Below are positions 9,111-19,117 of a stretch of 64,000 nucleotides of DNA, in pieces. A model generated the notes under the pieces. That model did not search any database, was not told the DNA's origin, and was given only the letters and a program-made list of their open reading frames with translations. Within the stretch, counting starts at the first letter, position 1. The number at the start of each line of letters is the position of its first letter. The stretch is taken from positions 744,001 to 808,000 of the forward strand of contig NZ_CP084260.1 of assembly GCF_022879575.1 (NCBI RefSeq). The letters are read 5' to 3'. Source of the stretch: Caballeronia sp. SL2Y3 (GTDB lineage Bacteria > Pseudomonadota > Gammaproteobacteria > Burkholderiales > Burkholderiaceae). Position numbers and translations under genes: made by a program.

Positions 9111-10717
9111 GCGTTTTTCCCCGCGTCGTCCAGTCCGATTTCGGTCCAAAGCGCATCGACGCGCCGCTTGACGGCCGCATCCATCGTGATGGGGCGGCCC
9201 CATTCGCGATTGGTCTCGCCCGGCCACTTGTTGGTCGCGTCGAGTCCCATCTTCGAGCCGAGGCCCGCGACCGGCGACGCGAAGTCGAGATAGTCGATCG
9301 GCGTGTTGTCGACCATGACCGTGTCGCGCGTGGGATCGACGCGCGTGGTGATCGCCCAGATCACTTCCTTCCAGTCGCGCACGTTGACGTCCTCATCCAC
9401 CACGACGATGAACTTCGTATACATGAACTGCCGCAGGAAGCTCCAGACGCCGAGCATCACGCGCTTGGCGTGGCCGGCGTAGCTCTTCTTCATCTGCACG
9501 ATGGCCATGCGGTAGCTGCATCCTTCGGGCGGCAGATAGAAGTCCGTGATCTCGGGAAACTGCTTCTGCAACAGCGGCACGAAGACTTCATTGAGCGCGA
9601 CACCGAGCACCGCCGGTTCGTCGGGCGGCTTGCCGGTGTAGGTCGAGTGGAACAGGGCGTCACGGCGCAGCGTGATTTTTTCGACGGTAAAGACCGGAAA
9701 CCACTCCTGCTCGTTGTAATAGCCGGTGTGATCGCCGTACGGACCTTCGAGCGCGTGTTCGTAACGCGCGGCGGCGCCTGTCGACGGACGCGGCGGCGCG
9801 CCTTCCGGCGCGGGCGGCACCGCGCCTTCCTGCGGATAGATGAAGCCTTCGAGCACGATCTCGGCACGGGCCGGGACCTGCAAGGTATCGACGCCCGGCG
9901 TCAGGCACTTCGCGAGCTCGGTGCGCGATCCGCGCAGGAGGCCCGCGAACTGATATTCCGAGAGCGTGTCGGGAACCGGCGTGACCGCGCCGAGAATGGT
10001 GGCCGGGTCCGCGCCCAGCACGACCGCCACCGGATACGGCTTGCCCGGATTGGCGAGCGCGAACTCGCGGAAATCGAGGGCGCCGCCGCGATGCGCGAGC
10101 CAGCGCATGATGAGCTTGTTGCGCCCGATGAGTTGCTGCCGATAGATGCCGAGGTTCTGCCGCGTCTTGTTCGGCCCGCGCGTGACGGTGAGGCCCCACG
10201 TGAGCAGCGGTCCGGCGTCGCCCGGCCAGCAGGTCTGGATCGGCAGACGCGCGAGGTCCACGTCGTTGCCTTCCCACACAATCTCCTGACAGGGCGGCGC
10301 GCTCACCGACTTGGGCGCCATGTCCCACACGGCCTTGGCGAGCGAGAGCAGCTTGCCGGCGTCCTTCAGGCCGCGCGGCGGCTCCGGTTCCTTGAGCGCG
10401 GACAGCAGCCTGCCGATATCGCGCAGCGAACTGAGCGCGGCGGTGTCGCTGCCGAGGCTCGCATCGGCGCCCGGCTGCGCCTCGGTTTCGATGCCCATGC
10501 CGAGCGCCACGCGCCGGGTCGTGCCGAAAAGGTTCGCGAGCACTGGCATGGTGTGACCGGTCGGCGCTTCGAAAAGCAGCGCCGGGCCGCCCGCGCGCAA
10601 CACGCGGTCGGACAGTTCGGTCATTTCAAGGATGGGGGAGACAGGCTGCGGGATGCGGCGCAGTTCACCGAGCGCTTCGAGGCGGGCGGTGAAGTCGCGC
10701 AGATCTTTATATTTCAT
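9107..10717 (-). CDS. ubiD: UbiD-family 4-hydroxy-3-polyprenylbenzoate decarboxylase
   Basis: Prenylated-FMN-dependent decarboxylase of ubiquinone synthesis that removes the carboxyl group from 3-polyprenyl-4-hydroxybenzoate. The 536-residue length and the start [22 protein letters not shown] match the ubiquinone-pathway members. The core motifs are [25 protein letters not shown] and the acidic [14 protein letters not shown] segment. The upstream in-frame codons are not used, because the family N-terminus begins exactly at ATG 10717. Flavin prenyltransferase ubiX is not in the window. It is the first gene of the coupled ubiD-asparaginase-LysE operon. Confidence 0.93.
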   Translation of the reverse strand: MKYKDLRDFTARLEALGELRRIPQPVSPILEMTELSDRVLRAGGPALLFEAPTGHTMPVLANLFGTTRRVALGMGIETEAQPGADASLGSDTAALSSLRDIGRLLSALKEPEPPRGLKDAGKLLSLAKAVWDMAPKSVSAPPCQEIVWEGNDVDLARLPIQTCWPGDAGPLLTWGLTVTRGPNKTRQNLGIYRQQLIGRNKLIMRWLAHRGGALDFREFALANPGKPYPVAVVLGADPATILGAVTPVPDTLSEYQFAGLLRGSRTELAKCLTPGVDTLQVPARAEIVLEGFIYPQEGAVPPAPEGAPPRPSTGAAARYEHALEGPYGDHTGYYNEQEWFPVFTVEKITLRRDALFHSTYTGKPPDEPAVLGVALNEVFVPLLQKQFPEITDFYLPPEGCSYRMAIVQMKKSYAGHAKRVMLGVWSFLRQFMYTKFIVVVDEDVNVRDWKEVIWAITTRVDPTRDTVMVDNTPIDYLDFASPVAGLGSKMGLDATNKWPGETNREWGRPITMDAAVKRRVDALWTEIGLDDAGKNA

Positions 10718-10927
10718 CGATGGTCGGACGAGGACTCGAGGCCGCCACAAGGAGCGGGACGGGCGGGACGGCTGCGCGCTAAGCGATTGTCGATTTTACC
10801 TGCGTGTCAGTCCGTGCGCTGGGAGACATTCAGGACATTCCGCTGGAAACCGCCTCCGGCACGTGCGCTGGCGCTCCTAAACAGTGTTCATTATTACTGT
10901 AAGTAATTGAAACGGAACGGTATAGCA

Positions 10928-10955
10928 TTGACGGATCATTAAACCCTGCTAGAAT
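10928..10955 (+). promoter_or_regulatory. Sigma-70-type promoter of orphan transcript
   Basis: TTGACG (10928-10933) and TAGAAT (10950-10955) are separated by 16 bases, each one mismatch from consensus. It points at the terminator-closed stretch ending at 11098, in which no gene is seen. A small dyad ACAGT-N10-ACTGT lies just upstream at 10883-10902. Confidence 0.6.
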
Positions 10956-10961
10956 CCCTTC

Positions 10962-11098
10962 GCATCCATTGCAGGTTTTGAAACTTTTTACCTTAGCCTC
11001 AGGTCTTTTCTCAGACGCTATGCGTCGCCTGCGCCGCACCTGCCCGGCGATTCATGGCTGTTGGTTGTCACGGCCGGCGTTATCGAACGCCGGTTTTT
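10962..11098 (+). ncRNA. Candidate small RNA (about 137 nt), family unknown
   Basis: The stretch is bounded by a good sigma-70-type promoter and a strong intrinsic terminator, and contains no supported reading frame. The 5' part is U-rich (CAGGTTTTGAAACTTTTTACC), the middle GC-rich with possible short hairpins, and the 3' end is a terminator hairpin with a U-tract, the layout of many Hfq-dependent small RNAs. It ends about 200 bp before the lytic transglycosylase start, so it could also be an attenuated leader of that gene. I do not recognise it as 6S, tmRNA, RNase P or SRP RNA. Confidence 0.45.
11074..11098 (+). terminator. Rho-independent terminator of the RNA candidate
   Basis: Perfect 8-bp stem (CCGGCGTT with AACGCCGG), loop ATCG, then five T residues. 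Confidence 0.8.
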
Positions 11099-11304
11099 CG
11101 CGTGGGAAGCCATCTGCGCATCAAGGGCATGCTGTTCGTGTCGCGCACTCCGGCCGCTTTTGCCGGTTCGGCTTTCCAGACGGCGCATGCCGTTTCCCCG
11201 ATGCCGCTTACGCCTTGCCAAGAGCGAGCGGTGTCTGATTTGCGCTTTCGAACACCGGTTTATTGGTATTCATCAGCCTAAATCATGCAACATTGGGAGC
11301 ATCG

Positions 11305-12453
11305 ATGAACGCTTGGTTATCGTGGCGTCCTGACACTCGCGTCGCGCAAAGTTTGCGCACCGCGCTGCGTCGTGGAAGCCGTATGAGTCACTATCTCTTC
11401 AGCCTGGTCGGTTGCGCGGCCATCGTCACGGCGCTCGCGCTGTGGCTCCTGCCGTCCTGGCGCACCACCTTTGCCGCACGGATCATGCCGTTCGTGTCCG
11501 CCGCGGTCCAGGCGGGTCCTGCGCGGCTTCTGGCCGGCCAGCCGCTTCCGCCGTTCTCGGCCGTGCATCGCCAGCGGGCGGACGCCGCGCCGGTCAGCCT
11601 CGCCGCGAACCCGGAACTGCCGGCTGCGCCGCCGGCGCAGGTGCCGTCGCTCGGCGCCGCCGCCACCGACGACGAGAGCACCCGTCAACTGACGGGCGGC
11701 ATCAGTCTCGCCGTGTCGCCCAACGGGCTCGATCCGCGCACGATGCCTTCGGTCAGCTTGCTGGCGAGCGCGATTCCGGCGCAGCGCATCGTCGCCGATG
11801 CGCGCGACGACCGCGTGCTCGTCTCCACGCGCGAGCAGAAGCTCGTTGCCAGCTTCATCGCGCGGCGGTATCGCGTGGCCGAAGAGCCGGTCAGCGACCT
11901 CGTGCGCGCCGCGTTCGACACCGGCCGCGAAGTCGGTCTCGATCCGCTGCTGCTGCTGTCGGTGATGGCCATTGAATCCGGTTTCAATCCGTACGCGGAA
12001 AGCGGCGTCGGCGCGAAAGGGCTGATGCAGGTGATGTCAAAGGTGCACTCGGACAAGTTCGAGTACTTCGGCGGCAGCCACGCGGCGCTCGATCCGCTCG
12101 CGAACATCAAGGTCGGGGCGCTGGTGCTGAAGGACTGCATCGCGCGGGGCGGCTCCGTGGCGGGCGGCCTGCGCTACTACGTCGGCTCGACCTCGCAGGA
12201 CGACGGCGGCTATGGCGCCAAGGTGCTCGCCGAGCGTGCGCGTCTGCGCGATGTCGCGCGCGGCCGCAACGTGCCGATCAACGCGCCGCAGGCGCCGGTT
12301 CAGGCCGCGCCGAAGCAGGTGCTGGCGTCCGCCTCGGCGGATACGGCCAAGCGCGTTCACGTGACGATCGACGGCGCGAAGAAGGCCGACGCGCAGGACG
12401 ACAGCGATTCCGGCGAGTCGAAGCACGCCGCGTCCGCAGAACTGGGCGCTTGA
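11305..12453 (+). CDS. Membrane-anchored lytic transglycosylase (SLT domain)
   Basis: Peptidoglycan-cleaving enzyme. From ATG 11305, preceded by GGGAG, the product is 382 residues. It has one N-terminal membrane segment (LFSLVGCAAIVTALALWLLP, about residues 33-52), a Pro/Ala-rich linker, then the SLT catalytic core from about residue 200. The catalytic glutamate is in LLSVMAIESGFNPYAESGVGAKGLMQVM, with the later GLRYYVGS segment. The C-terminal 70 residues are Ala/Lys/Asp-rich and probably disordered. The catalytic domain should face the periplasm. Confidence 0.88.
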   Translation: MNAWLSWRPDTRVAQSLRTALRRGSRMSHYLFSLVGCAAIVTALALWLLPSWRTTFAARIMPFVSAAVQAGPARLLAGQPLPPFSAVHRQRADAAPVSLAANPELPAAPPAQVPSLGAAATDDESTRQLTGGISLAVSPNGLDPRTMPSVSLLASAIPAQRIVADARDDRVLVSTREQKLVASFIARRYRVAEEPVSDLVRAAFDTGREVGLDPLLLLSVMAIESGFNPYAESGVGAKGLMQVMSKVHSDKFEYFGGSHAALDPLANIKVGALVLKDCIARGGSVAGGLRYYVGSTSQDDGGYGAKVLAERARLRDVARGRNVPINAPQAPVQAAPKQVLASASADTAKRVHVTIDGAKKADAQDDSDSGESKHAASAELGA

Positions 12454-12489
12454 TCGGTCAGTCGGACGGTCGGACGGTCGGGCAAAAGA

Positions 12490-12517
12490 AAAGGGCACCT
12501 CATGCGGGTGCCCTTTT
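12490..12517. terminator. Bidirectional terminator between convergent genes
   Basis: A 10-bp stem (12490-12499 with 12507-12516, AAAGGGCACC arms) with a 7-base loop has T-tracts on both strands. It separates the lytic transglycosylase from the aminotransferase. Confidence 0.85.
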
Positions 12518-12539
12518 TGTCGTTTGCGTCGAGTAGTGG

Positions 12540-13733
12540 TCAGCGACTGAACAAGTCCCCGAGCCGCGACACCGCTTCTTCCAGCTTCGAATACGCCGTC
12601 GCATACGAGAGCCGGATGTAACGGTCCGGCGCGTGAAAGCCGAAATCCGCGCCCGGCACGAGCACGACGCCCGCGTCGTGCAGCATGGAACGCGTGAGCC
12701 TTTCGCTGTCTCCGGCGGCGGGATGCGGCACGCTCGTCGTATCGGCGTAGACGTAGAAAGCGCCGTCGGGCACCACCGGCACGCCGAAACCGAGCGAACG
12801 CAGCGCCGGCACGATGTAGTCGCGCCGCCGCTTGAACTCCAGCCGGCGCGCTTCGTAGATGGCGAGCGTCTCCGGCTCGAAGCACGCGAGCGCCGCATGC
12901 TGCGCCAGCGCCGATGCGCAGATGAACAGATTCTGCGAGAGCTTCTCGACCGCGCCGACCATCGCGGGCGGCACCACGAGCCAGCCGAGCCGCCAGCCGG
13001 TCATGTTGAAGTACTTGGAGAAGCTGTTGACCGTCACCACGTCGTCGCCGAAGGAGAGCGCCGACACGCGCTTCGCGTCGTAGCTCAGGCCCTGATAGAT
13101 CTCGTCGACGATGGTGAAGCCGCCGCGTTCCCGCACTTTCCCGACGATGCGCCGCAATTCGTCCGGCTCGATGGAGGTTCCCGTCGGGTTCGACGGCGAC
13201 GCGAGCAGCACGCCGCGCGTCGCGCTTGTCCAGTGCGCTTCGACCTGATCGGCGGTGAGCTGGAAGCGTTCGGCCGGGCCGCTCGGGATCAGCACCGGCT
13301 TGCCGTCCGCCGCCGACACGAAGTGCCGGTTGCACGGATAGCACGGGTCGGGCATCAACACTTCGTCGCCGTTGTCGACGAGCGCCATGCACGCGAGCAA
13401 GAGCGCCGCCGACGCGCCCGCCGTCACCACGATGCGCGCGGGATCGACGGCGAGGCCGAAGGCGTCGCGGTAATGCGCGGCGATCGCCTCGCGCAGCGCG
13501 GTGACGCCGAGCGCATTCGTGTACTGCGTGACGCCGCGCGTGAGCGCGTCGGCGGCGGCGCGCGTGACCGGCGCGGGCGCGGTGAAGTCCGGCTCGCCGA
13601 TGCCCATATGGATGATGTCGCGTCCGGCGCGCTCCAGCGCCTGGGCGTCCTTCATCAGTTCCATCACGTAGAACGGCTCGATGGCGTCGACGCGGGAGGC
13701 GAGCCGCATGAGCGGCTCAGAGGCGGTATTCAT
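12540..13733 (-). CDS. Class I/II PLP aminotransferase
   Basis: The 397-residue protein shows the fold-type I aminotransferase pattern: GIGEPDF, YTNALGVTALREAIAAHY, SNPTGT, the aspartate of TIVDEIYQGLSYD, the PLP lysine in SFSKYFNMTGWRLGW, and the carboxylate-binding arginine in RYIRLSYA near the C-terminus. It most resembles aspartate/alanine-type aminotransferases or LL-diaminopimelate-type enzymes of the AspC/DapC group; the substrate is not evident. It follows nusB by 20 bp in the riboflavin run and is probably its last gene. Confidence 0.85.
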   Translation of the reverse strand: MNTASEPLMRLASRVDAIEPFYVMELMKDAQALERAGRDIIHMGIGEPDFTAPAPVTRAAADALTRGVTQYTNALGVTALREAIAAHYRDAFGLAVDPARIVVTAGASAALLLACMALVDNGDEVLMPDPCYPCNRHFVSAADGKPVLIPSGPAERFQLTADQVEAHWTSATRGVLLASPSNPTGTSIEPDELRRIVGKVRERGGFTIVDEIYQGLSYDAKRVSALSFGDDVVTVNSFSKYFNMTGWRLGWLVVPPAMVGAVEKLSQNLFICASALAQHAALACFEPETLAIYEARRLEFKRRRDYIVPALRSLGFGVPVVPDGAFYVYADTTSVPHPAAGDSERLTRSMLHDAGVVLVPGADFGFHAPDRYIRLSYATAYSKLEEAVSRLGDLFSR

Positions 13734-13753
13734 GCCGTCGATCCCGTTTCCCG

Positions 13754-14188
13754 TTAGCCGCGGCCGCGCGCCTGCGCTTCGGCAGGGCGCATGGCGACGG
13801 CGAGCTTGTCCAGCACGCCGTTCACGTACTTGTAGCCGTCGGAGCCGCCGAAGGTCTTCGTCAGCTCCACGGCCTCGTTGATGACCACGCGATACGGAAT
13901 GTCGATGTGATGCTTGAACTCGAACGCGGCCACGAGCAGCACCGCGCGCTCGACCGGCGACAACTGGTCGATCGGGCGGTCGAGGCACGGTTGCAGTTCG
14001 GCGGAAAGCGCATCGGCTTCCTTGATGACGCCGTGCAGAATCGCGTCCAGATGTTCGTGGTCGGCCTTGTCGAAGCCCTGCGCGTTGCGCAGTTGCGCGT
14101 CGATCTCGCCGCCGGGCGCGCCCGACAGCAGCCATTGGTAAAGCCCTTGCGTCGCGAGTTCACGCGAGCGGCGTCGTGCGCTCTTCAT
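13754..14188 (-). CDS. nusB: Transcription antitermination factor NusB
   Basis: All-helical RNA-binding protein that, with NusE, recognises boxA RNA in rRNA antitermination. The 144-residue length is normal. The N-terminus [19 protein letters not shown] and the later [50 protein letters not shown] match the family. The start overlaps the ribH stop by ATGA, the ribH-nusB arrangement found in many bacteria. Confidence 0.95.
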   Translation of the reverse strand: MKSARRRSRELATQGLYQWLLSGAPGGEIDAQLRNAQGFDKADHEHLDAILHGVIKEADALSAELQPCLDRPIDQLSPVERAVLLVAAFEFKHHIDIPYRVVINEAVELTKTFGGSDGYKYVNGVLDKLAVAMRPAEAQARGRG

Positions 14189-14694
14189 GCGCGGTCCTCG
14201 TCTTCGTCTTCGTCGTCTTCTTCGTCGCCGCCGAGCTGTTCCAGCGCGACCGACAGGTTCGCCATTTCGACCGCCACGCGCGCAGCGTCGCGGCCTTTTT
14301 CGGTCATGCGCGCGACGGCTTGTTCGTCGTTTTCGGTCGTGAGCACCGCGTTCGCCACCGGAATGCCGAAATCGAGCGCGATGCGCGAAATGCCCGAGCC
14401 GCTCTCGTTCGACACGAGCTCGAAGTGATACGTTTCGCCGCGCACGACCGCGCCGAGCGCGATCAGGGCGTCGAACTGGCCGGATTCGGCGAGCTTTTGC
14501 AGCGCGAGCGGAATTTCGAGCGCGCCCGGCACGGTCACGAGCAGCACGTCCTCGCCGATCACGCCGAGGCGTTCCAGCTCCTCGATGCATGCGTCCGCGA
14601 GGCCGTTGCACACCGGTTCGTTGAAGCGCGACTGCACGATGCCGATGCGCAGGCCGTCACCGTCGAGGTTCGGCTGGTATTGTCCGATTTCCAT
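14185..14694 (-). CDS. ribH: 6,7-dimethyl-8-ribityllumazine synthase
   Basis: Condenses 5-amino-6-ribitylaminouracil with 3,4-dihydroxy-2-butanone 4-phosphate in the penultimate step of riboflavin synthesis; family members form pentamers or icosahedral shells. The 169-residue protein has the signature [28 protein letters not shown], and [14 protein letters not shown] with the catalytic histidine. The last 15 residues are almost all Asp/Glu, an acidic tail that exceeds the enzyme core and may face the inside or surface of the assembly. It lies 49 bp downstream of ribB. Confidence 0.95.
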   Translation of the reverse strand: MEIGQYQPNLDGDGLRIGIVQSRFNEPVCNGLADACIEELERLGVIGEDVLLVTVPGALEIPLALQKLAESGQFDALIALGAVVRGETYHFELVSNESGSGISRIALDFGIPVANAVLTTENDEQAVARMTEKGRDAARVAVEMANLSVALEQLGGDEEDDEDEDEDRA

Positions 14695-14743
14695 GTAGAG
14701 ATCCGTTGGTTTGGAATAAGTTGAATGCAGCGGCTGTCGTGAA

Positions 14744-15910
14744 TCAGGCCGAACGCAGATGCGCGACCGTGCCGTCCGTGGCGCTCGCCGCCGTCGCGGG
14801 GCAGCCGGGCATCGGAATGAAGCCGGTCACTTCGAGCCCGTAGCCCGACATGCTGCCCAGGCGCCGCGGATTGGCGAGCACCTGCATCTTGCCGACGCCC
14901 AGATCGCGCAGAATCTGGGCGCCGATGCCGTACGTTTTGAAGTCGATCGGGCGGCGCTGGGGCTTGGCCGCTTTGTCGCTTTCGTCGAGCGCGCGGAAGG
15001 TTTCGACCAGATGCTCGCGGCTGTCGCCGCAATTCAACATGACGATGGCGCCGAGATCGCGCGCGGCGATTTCCTTCATGGCGGCGTCGATGGTCCAGGA
15101 GTGCGTGGACGCGTCGATCTCGAGCAGATCCAGCACCGACAGCGGTTCGTGCACGCGCACCGGCGTTTCGCGATCCGGCGACGGCGTGCCGCGCACGAGC
15201 GCGATATGCGGCGAGCCGGTCGGTTCGTCGCGATACAGCACCGCGCGGAAGGTGCCGTGCGCGGTCTGCATGGTGCGCTCGCTGACCTTCTCGATGATGG
15301 ATTCGGTGCGGCTGCGATAGTGAATCAGGTCCGCGATGGTGCCGATCTTGATGCCGTGCTGCTCGCCGAACTCGATCAGGTCGGGCAGACGCGCCATTTC
15401 GCCGTCGTCGCGGATCACTTCGCAGATCACGGCGGCGGGCGTGAGGCCCGCGAGCGCGGTCAGGTCGCAGCCGGCCTCCGTATGCCCCGCGCGCACGAGC
15501 ACGCCGCCCGGCTGCGCCATGATCGGGAACACGTGGCCCGGCTGGACGATGTCCTCGGCGCGCGCATTCGCCGCGACCGCCGCTGCGATGGTGCGCGAGC
15601 GGTCGGCGGCGGAAATGCCGGTGGTCACGCCCTCGGCGGCTTCGATGCTGACGGTGAACGCCGTGCCGTACTGCGTGCCGTTGCGCTGGGTCATGAGCGG
15701 CAGGTTGAGCAGCTTGCAGCGTTCCTGCGTGAGCGTGAGGCAGATCAGGCCGCGGCCGTAGCGCGCCATGAAGTTGATCGCTTCGGGCGTGATGAAGTCG
15801 GCGGCGACGATAAGATCGCCTTCGTTCTCGCGATCTTCTTCGTCGACGAGGATCACCATGCGGCCGGCCTTGAGCTCGGCGATGATTTCTGGAGTGGAAG
15901 CGATCGACAT
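14744..15910 (-). CDS. ribB: 3,4-dihydroxy-2-butanone-4-phosphate synthase with degenerate GTP cyclohydrolase II domain
   Basis: The 388-residue protein has an N-terminal DHBP synthase domain (about 1-205: [15 protein letters not shown] acid loop, [44 protein letters not shown]). It also has a C-terminal domain of GTP cyclohydrolase II type (about 210-370: [14 protein letters not shown], then [16 protein letters not shown]). The three zinc-binding cysteines expected between RVH and the following helix are absent, so the second domain is unlikely to be an active cyclohydrolase. This matches the RibBX type known in proteobacteria that also carry a stand-alone ribA, which is not in this window. 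Confidence 0.92.
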   Translation of the reverse strand: MSIASTPEIIAELKAGRMVILVDEEDRENEGDLIVAADFITPEAINFMARYGRGLICLTLTQERCKLLNLPLMTQRNGTQYGTAFTVSIEAAEGVTTGISAADRSRTIAAAVAANARAEDIVQPGHVFPIMAQPGGVLVRAGHTEAGCDLTALAGLTPAAVICEVIRDDGEMARLPDLIEFGEQHGIKIGTIADLIHYRSRTESIIEKVSERTMQTAHGTFRAVLYRDEPTGSPHIALVRGTPSPDRETPVRVHEPLSVLDLLEIDASTHSWTIDAAMKEIAARDLGAIVMLNCGDSREHLVETFRALDESDKAAKPQRRPIDFKTYGIGAQILRDLGVGKMQVLANPRRLGSMSGYGLEVTGFIPMPGCPATAASATDGTVAHLRSA

Positions 15911-16042
15911 GGTGGCGTCCCGGCAGGTCTGTTTGGGAAAGGCCTGTATTTTACGCCACGGCCGATGGACAGTTGTCGGGAAAACGCGGGGCGGGGCGGC
16001 GGTGTTGCGTGCTGTGTCGATGAGCGTTGCTTCCGTGCCGCC

Positions 16043-16657
16043 TCACCCCGCCGACATCATCCTCTCCACATACCGCGCGATAAGATCGATCTCCAGATTC
16101 ACCTTCGCGCCCGCGTGAAGCGCCTTCAACGTCGTCACTTCGACCGTGTGCGGAATCAGATTGATGGAAAACTCGCAGCCGTCCGCGCCATCCTCCACGG
16201 CATTCACCGTGAGGCTCACGCCGTTCACGGTCACGGAGCCCTTGTAAGCCAGATACTTGCCGATGTCCTTCGGCGCGACGATGCGCAATTCATGCGATTC
16301 GCCCACGCGCTCGAAGCGCGACACCGTGCCGAGCCCATCGACGTGGCCGGAAACCAGATGCCCGCCCAGCCGGTCGTGCGCGCGCAGCGCCTTTTCCAGA
16401 TTGACCTCTGCGCCCGCATCGCCCAGGCCGACCGTCTTGTTCAGGCTTTCGCGCGAGACGTCGACATCGAACGCATCCGGCGTCTTCTCGATCACCGTCA
16501 TGCACGCGCCCTGAATCGCGATGCTGTCGCCCAGTTCGACATCCGCGAGATCGAGGCCGCCCGCCGCCACCCGCAGACGCACGCCGGCTTGCGGCTCCGT
16601 ACCGAGCGGCGTGACCTTTTCGATGCGGCCTACCGCCGCGACGATTCCTGTAAACAT
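16043..16657 (-). CDS. ribE: Riboflavin synthase alpha chain
   Basis: Final enzyme of riboflavin synthesis: dismutates two lumazine molecules to riboflavin. The 204-residue protein has the MFTGIVAAVGRIEKV start and two similar barrels, each with a SI(A/T)(I/V)(Q/N)G(A/V)(C/S)(M/L)TV motif (GDSIAIQGACMTV and GSVTVNGVSLTV). GHLVSGHVDGLG lies between them. It is 27 bp downstream of ribD and also called ribC in E. coli. Confidence 0.95.
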   Translation of the reverse strand: MFTGIVAAVGRIEKVTPLGTEPQAGVRLRVAAGGLDLADVELGDSIAIQGACMTVIEKTPDAFDVDVSRESLNKTVGLGDAGAEVNLEKALRAHDRLGGHLVSGHVDGLGTVSRFERVGESHELRIVAPKDIGKYLAYKGSVTVNGVSLTVNAVEDGADGCEFSINLIPHTVEVTTLKALHAGAKVNLEIDLIARYVERMMSAG

Positions 16658-16684
16658 GAAGCGCGTTCCTTTATCGAAGCGTGT

Positions 16685-17806
16685 TTAGAGCAGCGGACCG
16701 GCGACGTGCGCATCGGCGAAGCGCGCCAGAATGCGCAGATCGTCGCCGAGCCGGTCGATGCGATGAAACTTGAGATGCGGCCGCGCATCGAGCGTGGCGG
16801 GCGGCGCGAAGTCGAACATGCCGGGCGCGCTGCCGAGCAGGCTCGGCGCGAGATACACCAGCAGTTCATCCACGCAGCCTTCGCGCAAGAGCGAGCCGTT
16901 CAGCTTGTGGCCCGCCTCGACGTGCAATTCGTTGATGCCGCGATCGGCGAGCGCCGTGAGCATCGCGGGGAGATCGACCTTGCCGTGCTCGTTCGACAAC
17001 TCGATCAATTGCGCGCCCTTGTCGCGCAGCAACTCGGCGCGTTGGGCGTCGGCATTGGCGGAATGGAAGATCCACGGCGGCGCGCCGTCGAGAATGCGCG
17101 CGTCCAGCGGGACGTCGAGCCGGCTGTCGATCAGAACGCGCTGCGGCTGGCGCGGCGTGTCGACCGCGCGCACGGTGAGTTGCGGATCGTCCTCGCGCAC
17201 CGTGCCGATGCCGGTCAGGATCGCGCAGGCGCGAGCGCGCCAGGCGTGGCCGTCGGCGCGCGCGTCTTCGCCGGTGATCCACTGGCTTTCGCCCGACGGC
17301 AGGCCGGTGCGCCCGTCGAGCGTCGCCGCCACTTTCATGCGCACCCACGGGCGACGGCGCGTCATGCGCGAGACGAAGCCGATGTTCATCTCGTGCGCCT
17401 CGTTCGCGAGCAGCCCGCAGCGCACGTCGATGCCCGCGTCGCGCAGCATCGCGAGTCCGCGCCCGGAGACCGTCGGGTTCGGGTCTTCCATCGCGGCGAT
17501 GACTTTCTCGACGCGCGCGTCGATCAGCGCGTGCGCGCAGGGCGGCGTGCGCCCGAAGTGGCTGCACGGTTCGAGCGTCACATAGGCGGTCGCGCCGCGC
17601 GGGTCCTTGCCGCGCGAACGGGCGTCTTTCAGCGCGCGCACTTCGGCGTGATCCTGGCCGGCCGGCTGCGTGAAGCCCATGCCGATCACTTCGCCGTTCT
17701 TGACCAGCACGCAGCCGACGCGCGGATTCGGCGTCGTCGTGTACATGCCGCGCGAGGCGAGCGCGAGCGCGCGCTCCATGTAGGTGAAATCGGATTGCGA
17801 GAACAT
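16685..17806 (-). CDS. ribD: Bifunctional pyrimidine deaminase/reductase
   Basis: Second and third steps of riboflavin synthesis. The 373-residue protein has an N-terminal zinc-dependent deaminase (about 1-145) with HAEVRALKDA and PCSHFGRTPPCAHALI as the HAE and PC-x(8)-C zinc motifs. A C-terminal NADPH-dependent reductase (about 150-370) contains RPWVRMKVAATLDGRTGL and the ITGEDARADGHAWRARACAILTGIGTV segment. It lies 27 bp after hemL and starts the rib genes proper. Confidence 0.95.
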   Translation of the reverse strand: MFSQSDFTYMERALALASRGMYTTTPNPRVGCVLVKNGEVIGMGFTQPAGQDHAEVRALKDARSRGKDPRGATAYVTLEPCSHFGRTPPCAHALIDARVEKVIAAMEDPNPTVSGRGLAMLRDAGIDVRCGLLANEAHEMNIGFVSRMTRRRPWVRMKVAATLDGRTGLPSGESQWITGEDARADGHAWRARACAILTGIGTVREDDPQLTVRAVDTPRQPQRVLIDSRLDVPLDARILDGAPPWIFHSANADAQRAELLRDKGAQLIELSNEHGKVDLPAMLTALADRGINELHVEAGHKLNGSLLREGCVDELLVYLAPSLLGSAPGMFDFAPPATLDARPHLKFHRIDRLGDDLRILARFADAHVAGPLL

Positions 17807-17833
17807 CGCGGCGGCCCGTTGCGCGACGCGGCC

Positions 17834-19117
17834 TTAAACCGCGAGCGACGCGAACGCGCCACGCGCGGCGTCGAGCGTCGCGTCGAGCACGGCGTCGTCG
17901 TGGGCGCTGGACACGAACCCCGCTTCGAACGCGGACGGCGCGAAGTACACGCCGGCATCGAGCATCGCGTGGAAGAACGCGTTGAAGCGCTTGGTGTCGC
18001 CCTTCGCGATCTGCGCGAAGCTGCCCGGCACGGAATCCATGAAGTACAGGCCGAACATGCCGCCGATGGAGTCGGCGCAGAAGGGCACTTTCGCTTGGCG
18101 GGCGGCGGCAGTCAGCCCGTCGACGAGCTTGCGCGTCTTCTTTGCGAGGTCGTCGTAGAAGCCTTCGCGCTGGATGATCTGCAATGTCTTCAGACCCGCC
18201 GCGACCGCGATGGGATTGCCCGAGAGCGTGCCCGCCTGATAGACGCCGCCGAGCGGCGCGAGATGCGCCATGATGTCGCGTCGTCCGCCGAATGCCGCCG
18301 CCGGCATGCCGCCGCCGATGACCTTGCCGAGGCACGTCAGGTCCGGCTGGATGCCGTACACCTGCTGCGCGCCGCCGAGCGCGACGCGAAACCCGCACAT
18401 CACTTCGTCGAAAATCAGCACGGAGCCGTACTCGTTGCAGCGTTCACGCAGCGCGTTCAGGAACTCGGGCGTCGCGCGCACGAGGTTCATGTTGCCCGCG
18501 ACCGGCTCCACGATCACCGACGCGATCTCCGCGCCGAACGCAGCGAACGCCTCGTTGAGTTGCTCGACGTTGTTGTATTCGAGCACCGTCGTGTGCTTGG
18601 CGATGTCCGCGGGCACGCCCGCCGACGTCGGATTGCCGAAAGTCAGCAGGCCCGAGCCCGCCTTCACCAGCAGGCTGTCCGCGTGGCCGTGATAGCAGCC
18701 CTCGAACTTCACGATGCGGCTGCGGTTCGTGAACCCGCGTGCAAGACGCAGCGCGCTCATCGTCGCTTCGGTGCCGGAAGACACCATGCGCACCTGTTCG
18801 ATCGACGGCACGAGCTTGCAGATTTCCTCCGCGATCTCGATTTCAGCTTCGGTCGGCGCGCCGAACGAGAAGCCGTCCGCGAGCACGCGCTGCACCGCTT
18901 CGAGCACTTCCGGGTGCACATGGCCGACGATCATCGGCCCCCACGAGCCGATGTAGTCGATATAGCGTTTGCCTTCGGCATCCCAGAAGTACGGGCCTTG
19001 CGCGCGCTCGATGAAGCGGGGCGTGCCGCCGACCGAGCGAAACGCCCGCACCGGCGAATTCACGCCGCCGGGAATGGTTCGCTGAGCGCGTTCGAAGAGG
19101 GCTTGGTTCTTGGACAT
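17834..19117 (-). CDS. hemL: Glutamate-1-semialdehyde 2,1-aminomutase
   Basis: PLP enzyme that moves the amino group of glutamate-1-semialdehyde to give 5-aminolevulinate, the C5-pathway entry to haem. The 427-residue protein begins [26 protein letters not shown], the usual HemL N-terminus, which fixes the start. The PLP lysine is in [20 protein letters not shown], and [10 protein letters not shown] holds the cofactor aspartate. It is upstream of ribD on the same strand, a known arrangement in beta-proteobacteria. Confidence 0.95.
   Translation of the reverse strand: MSKNQALFERAQRTIPGGVNSPVRAFRSVGGTPRFIERAQGPYFWDAEGKRYIDYIGSWGPMIVGHVHPEVLEAVQRVLADGFSFGAPTEAEIEIAEEICKLVPSIEQVRMVSSGTEATMSALRLARGFTNRSRIVKFEGCYHGHADSLLVKAGSGLLTFGNPTSAGVPADIAKHTTVLEYNNVEQLNEAFAAFGAEIASVIVEPVAGNMNLVRATPEFLNALRERCNEYGSVLIFDEVMCGFRVALGGAQQVYGIQPDLTCLGKVIGGGMPAAAFGGRRDIMAHLAPLGGVYQAGTLSGNPIAVAAGLKTLQIIQREGFYDDLAKKTRKLVDGLTAAARQAKVPFCADSIGGMFGLYFMDSVPGSFAQIAKGDTKRFNAFFHAMLDAGVYFAPSAFEAGFVSSAHDDAVLDATLDAARGAFASLAV

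Noticed and set aside
15911..16042. Possible FMN riboswitch upstream of ribB
   Set aside because: The conserved RFN segments (such as GACCGGCGGT) are not visible on either strand.
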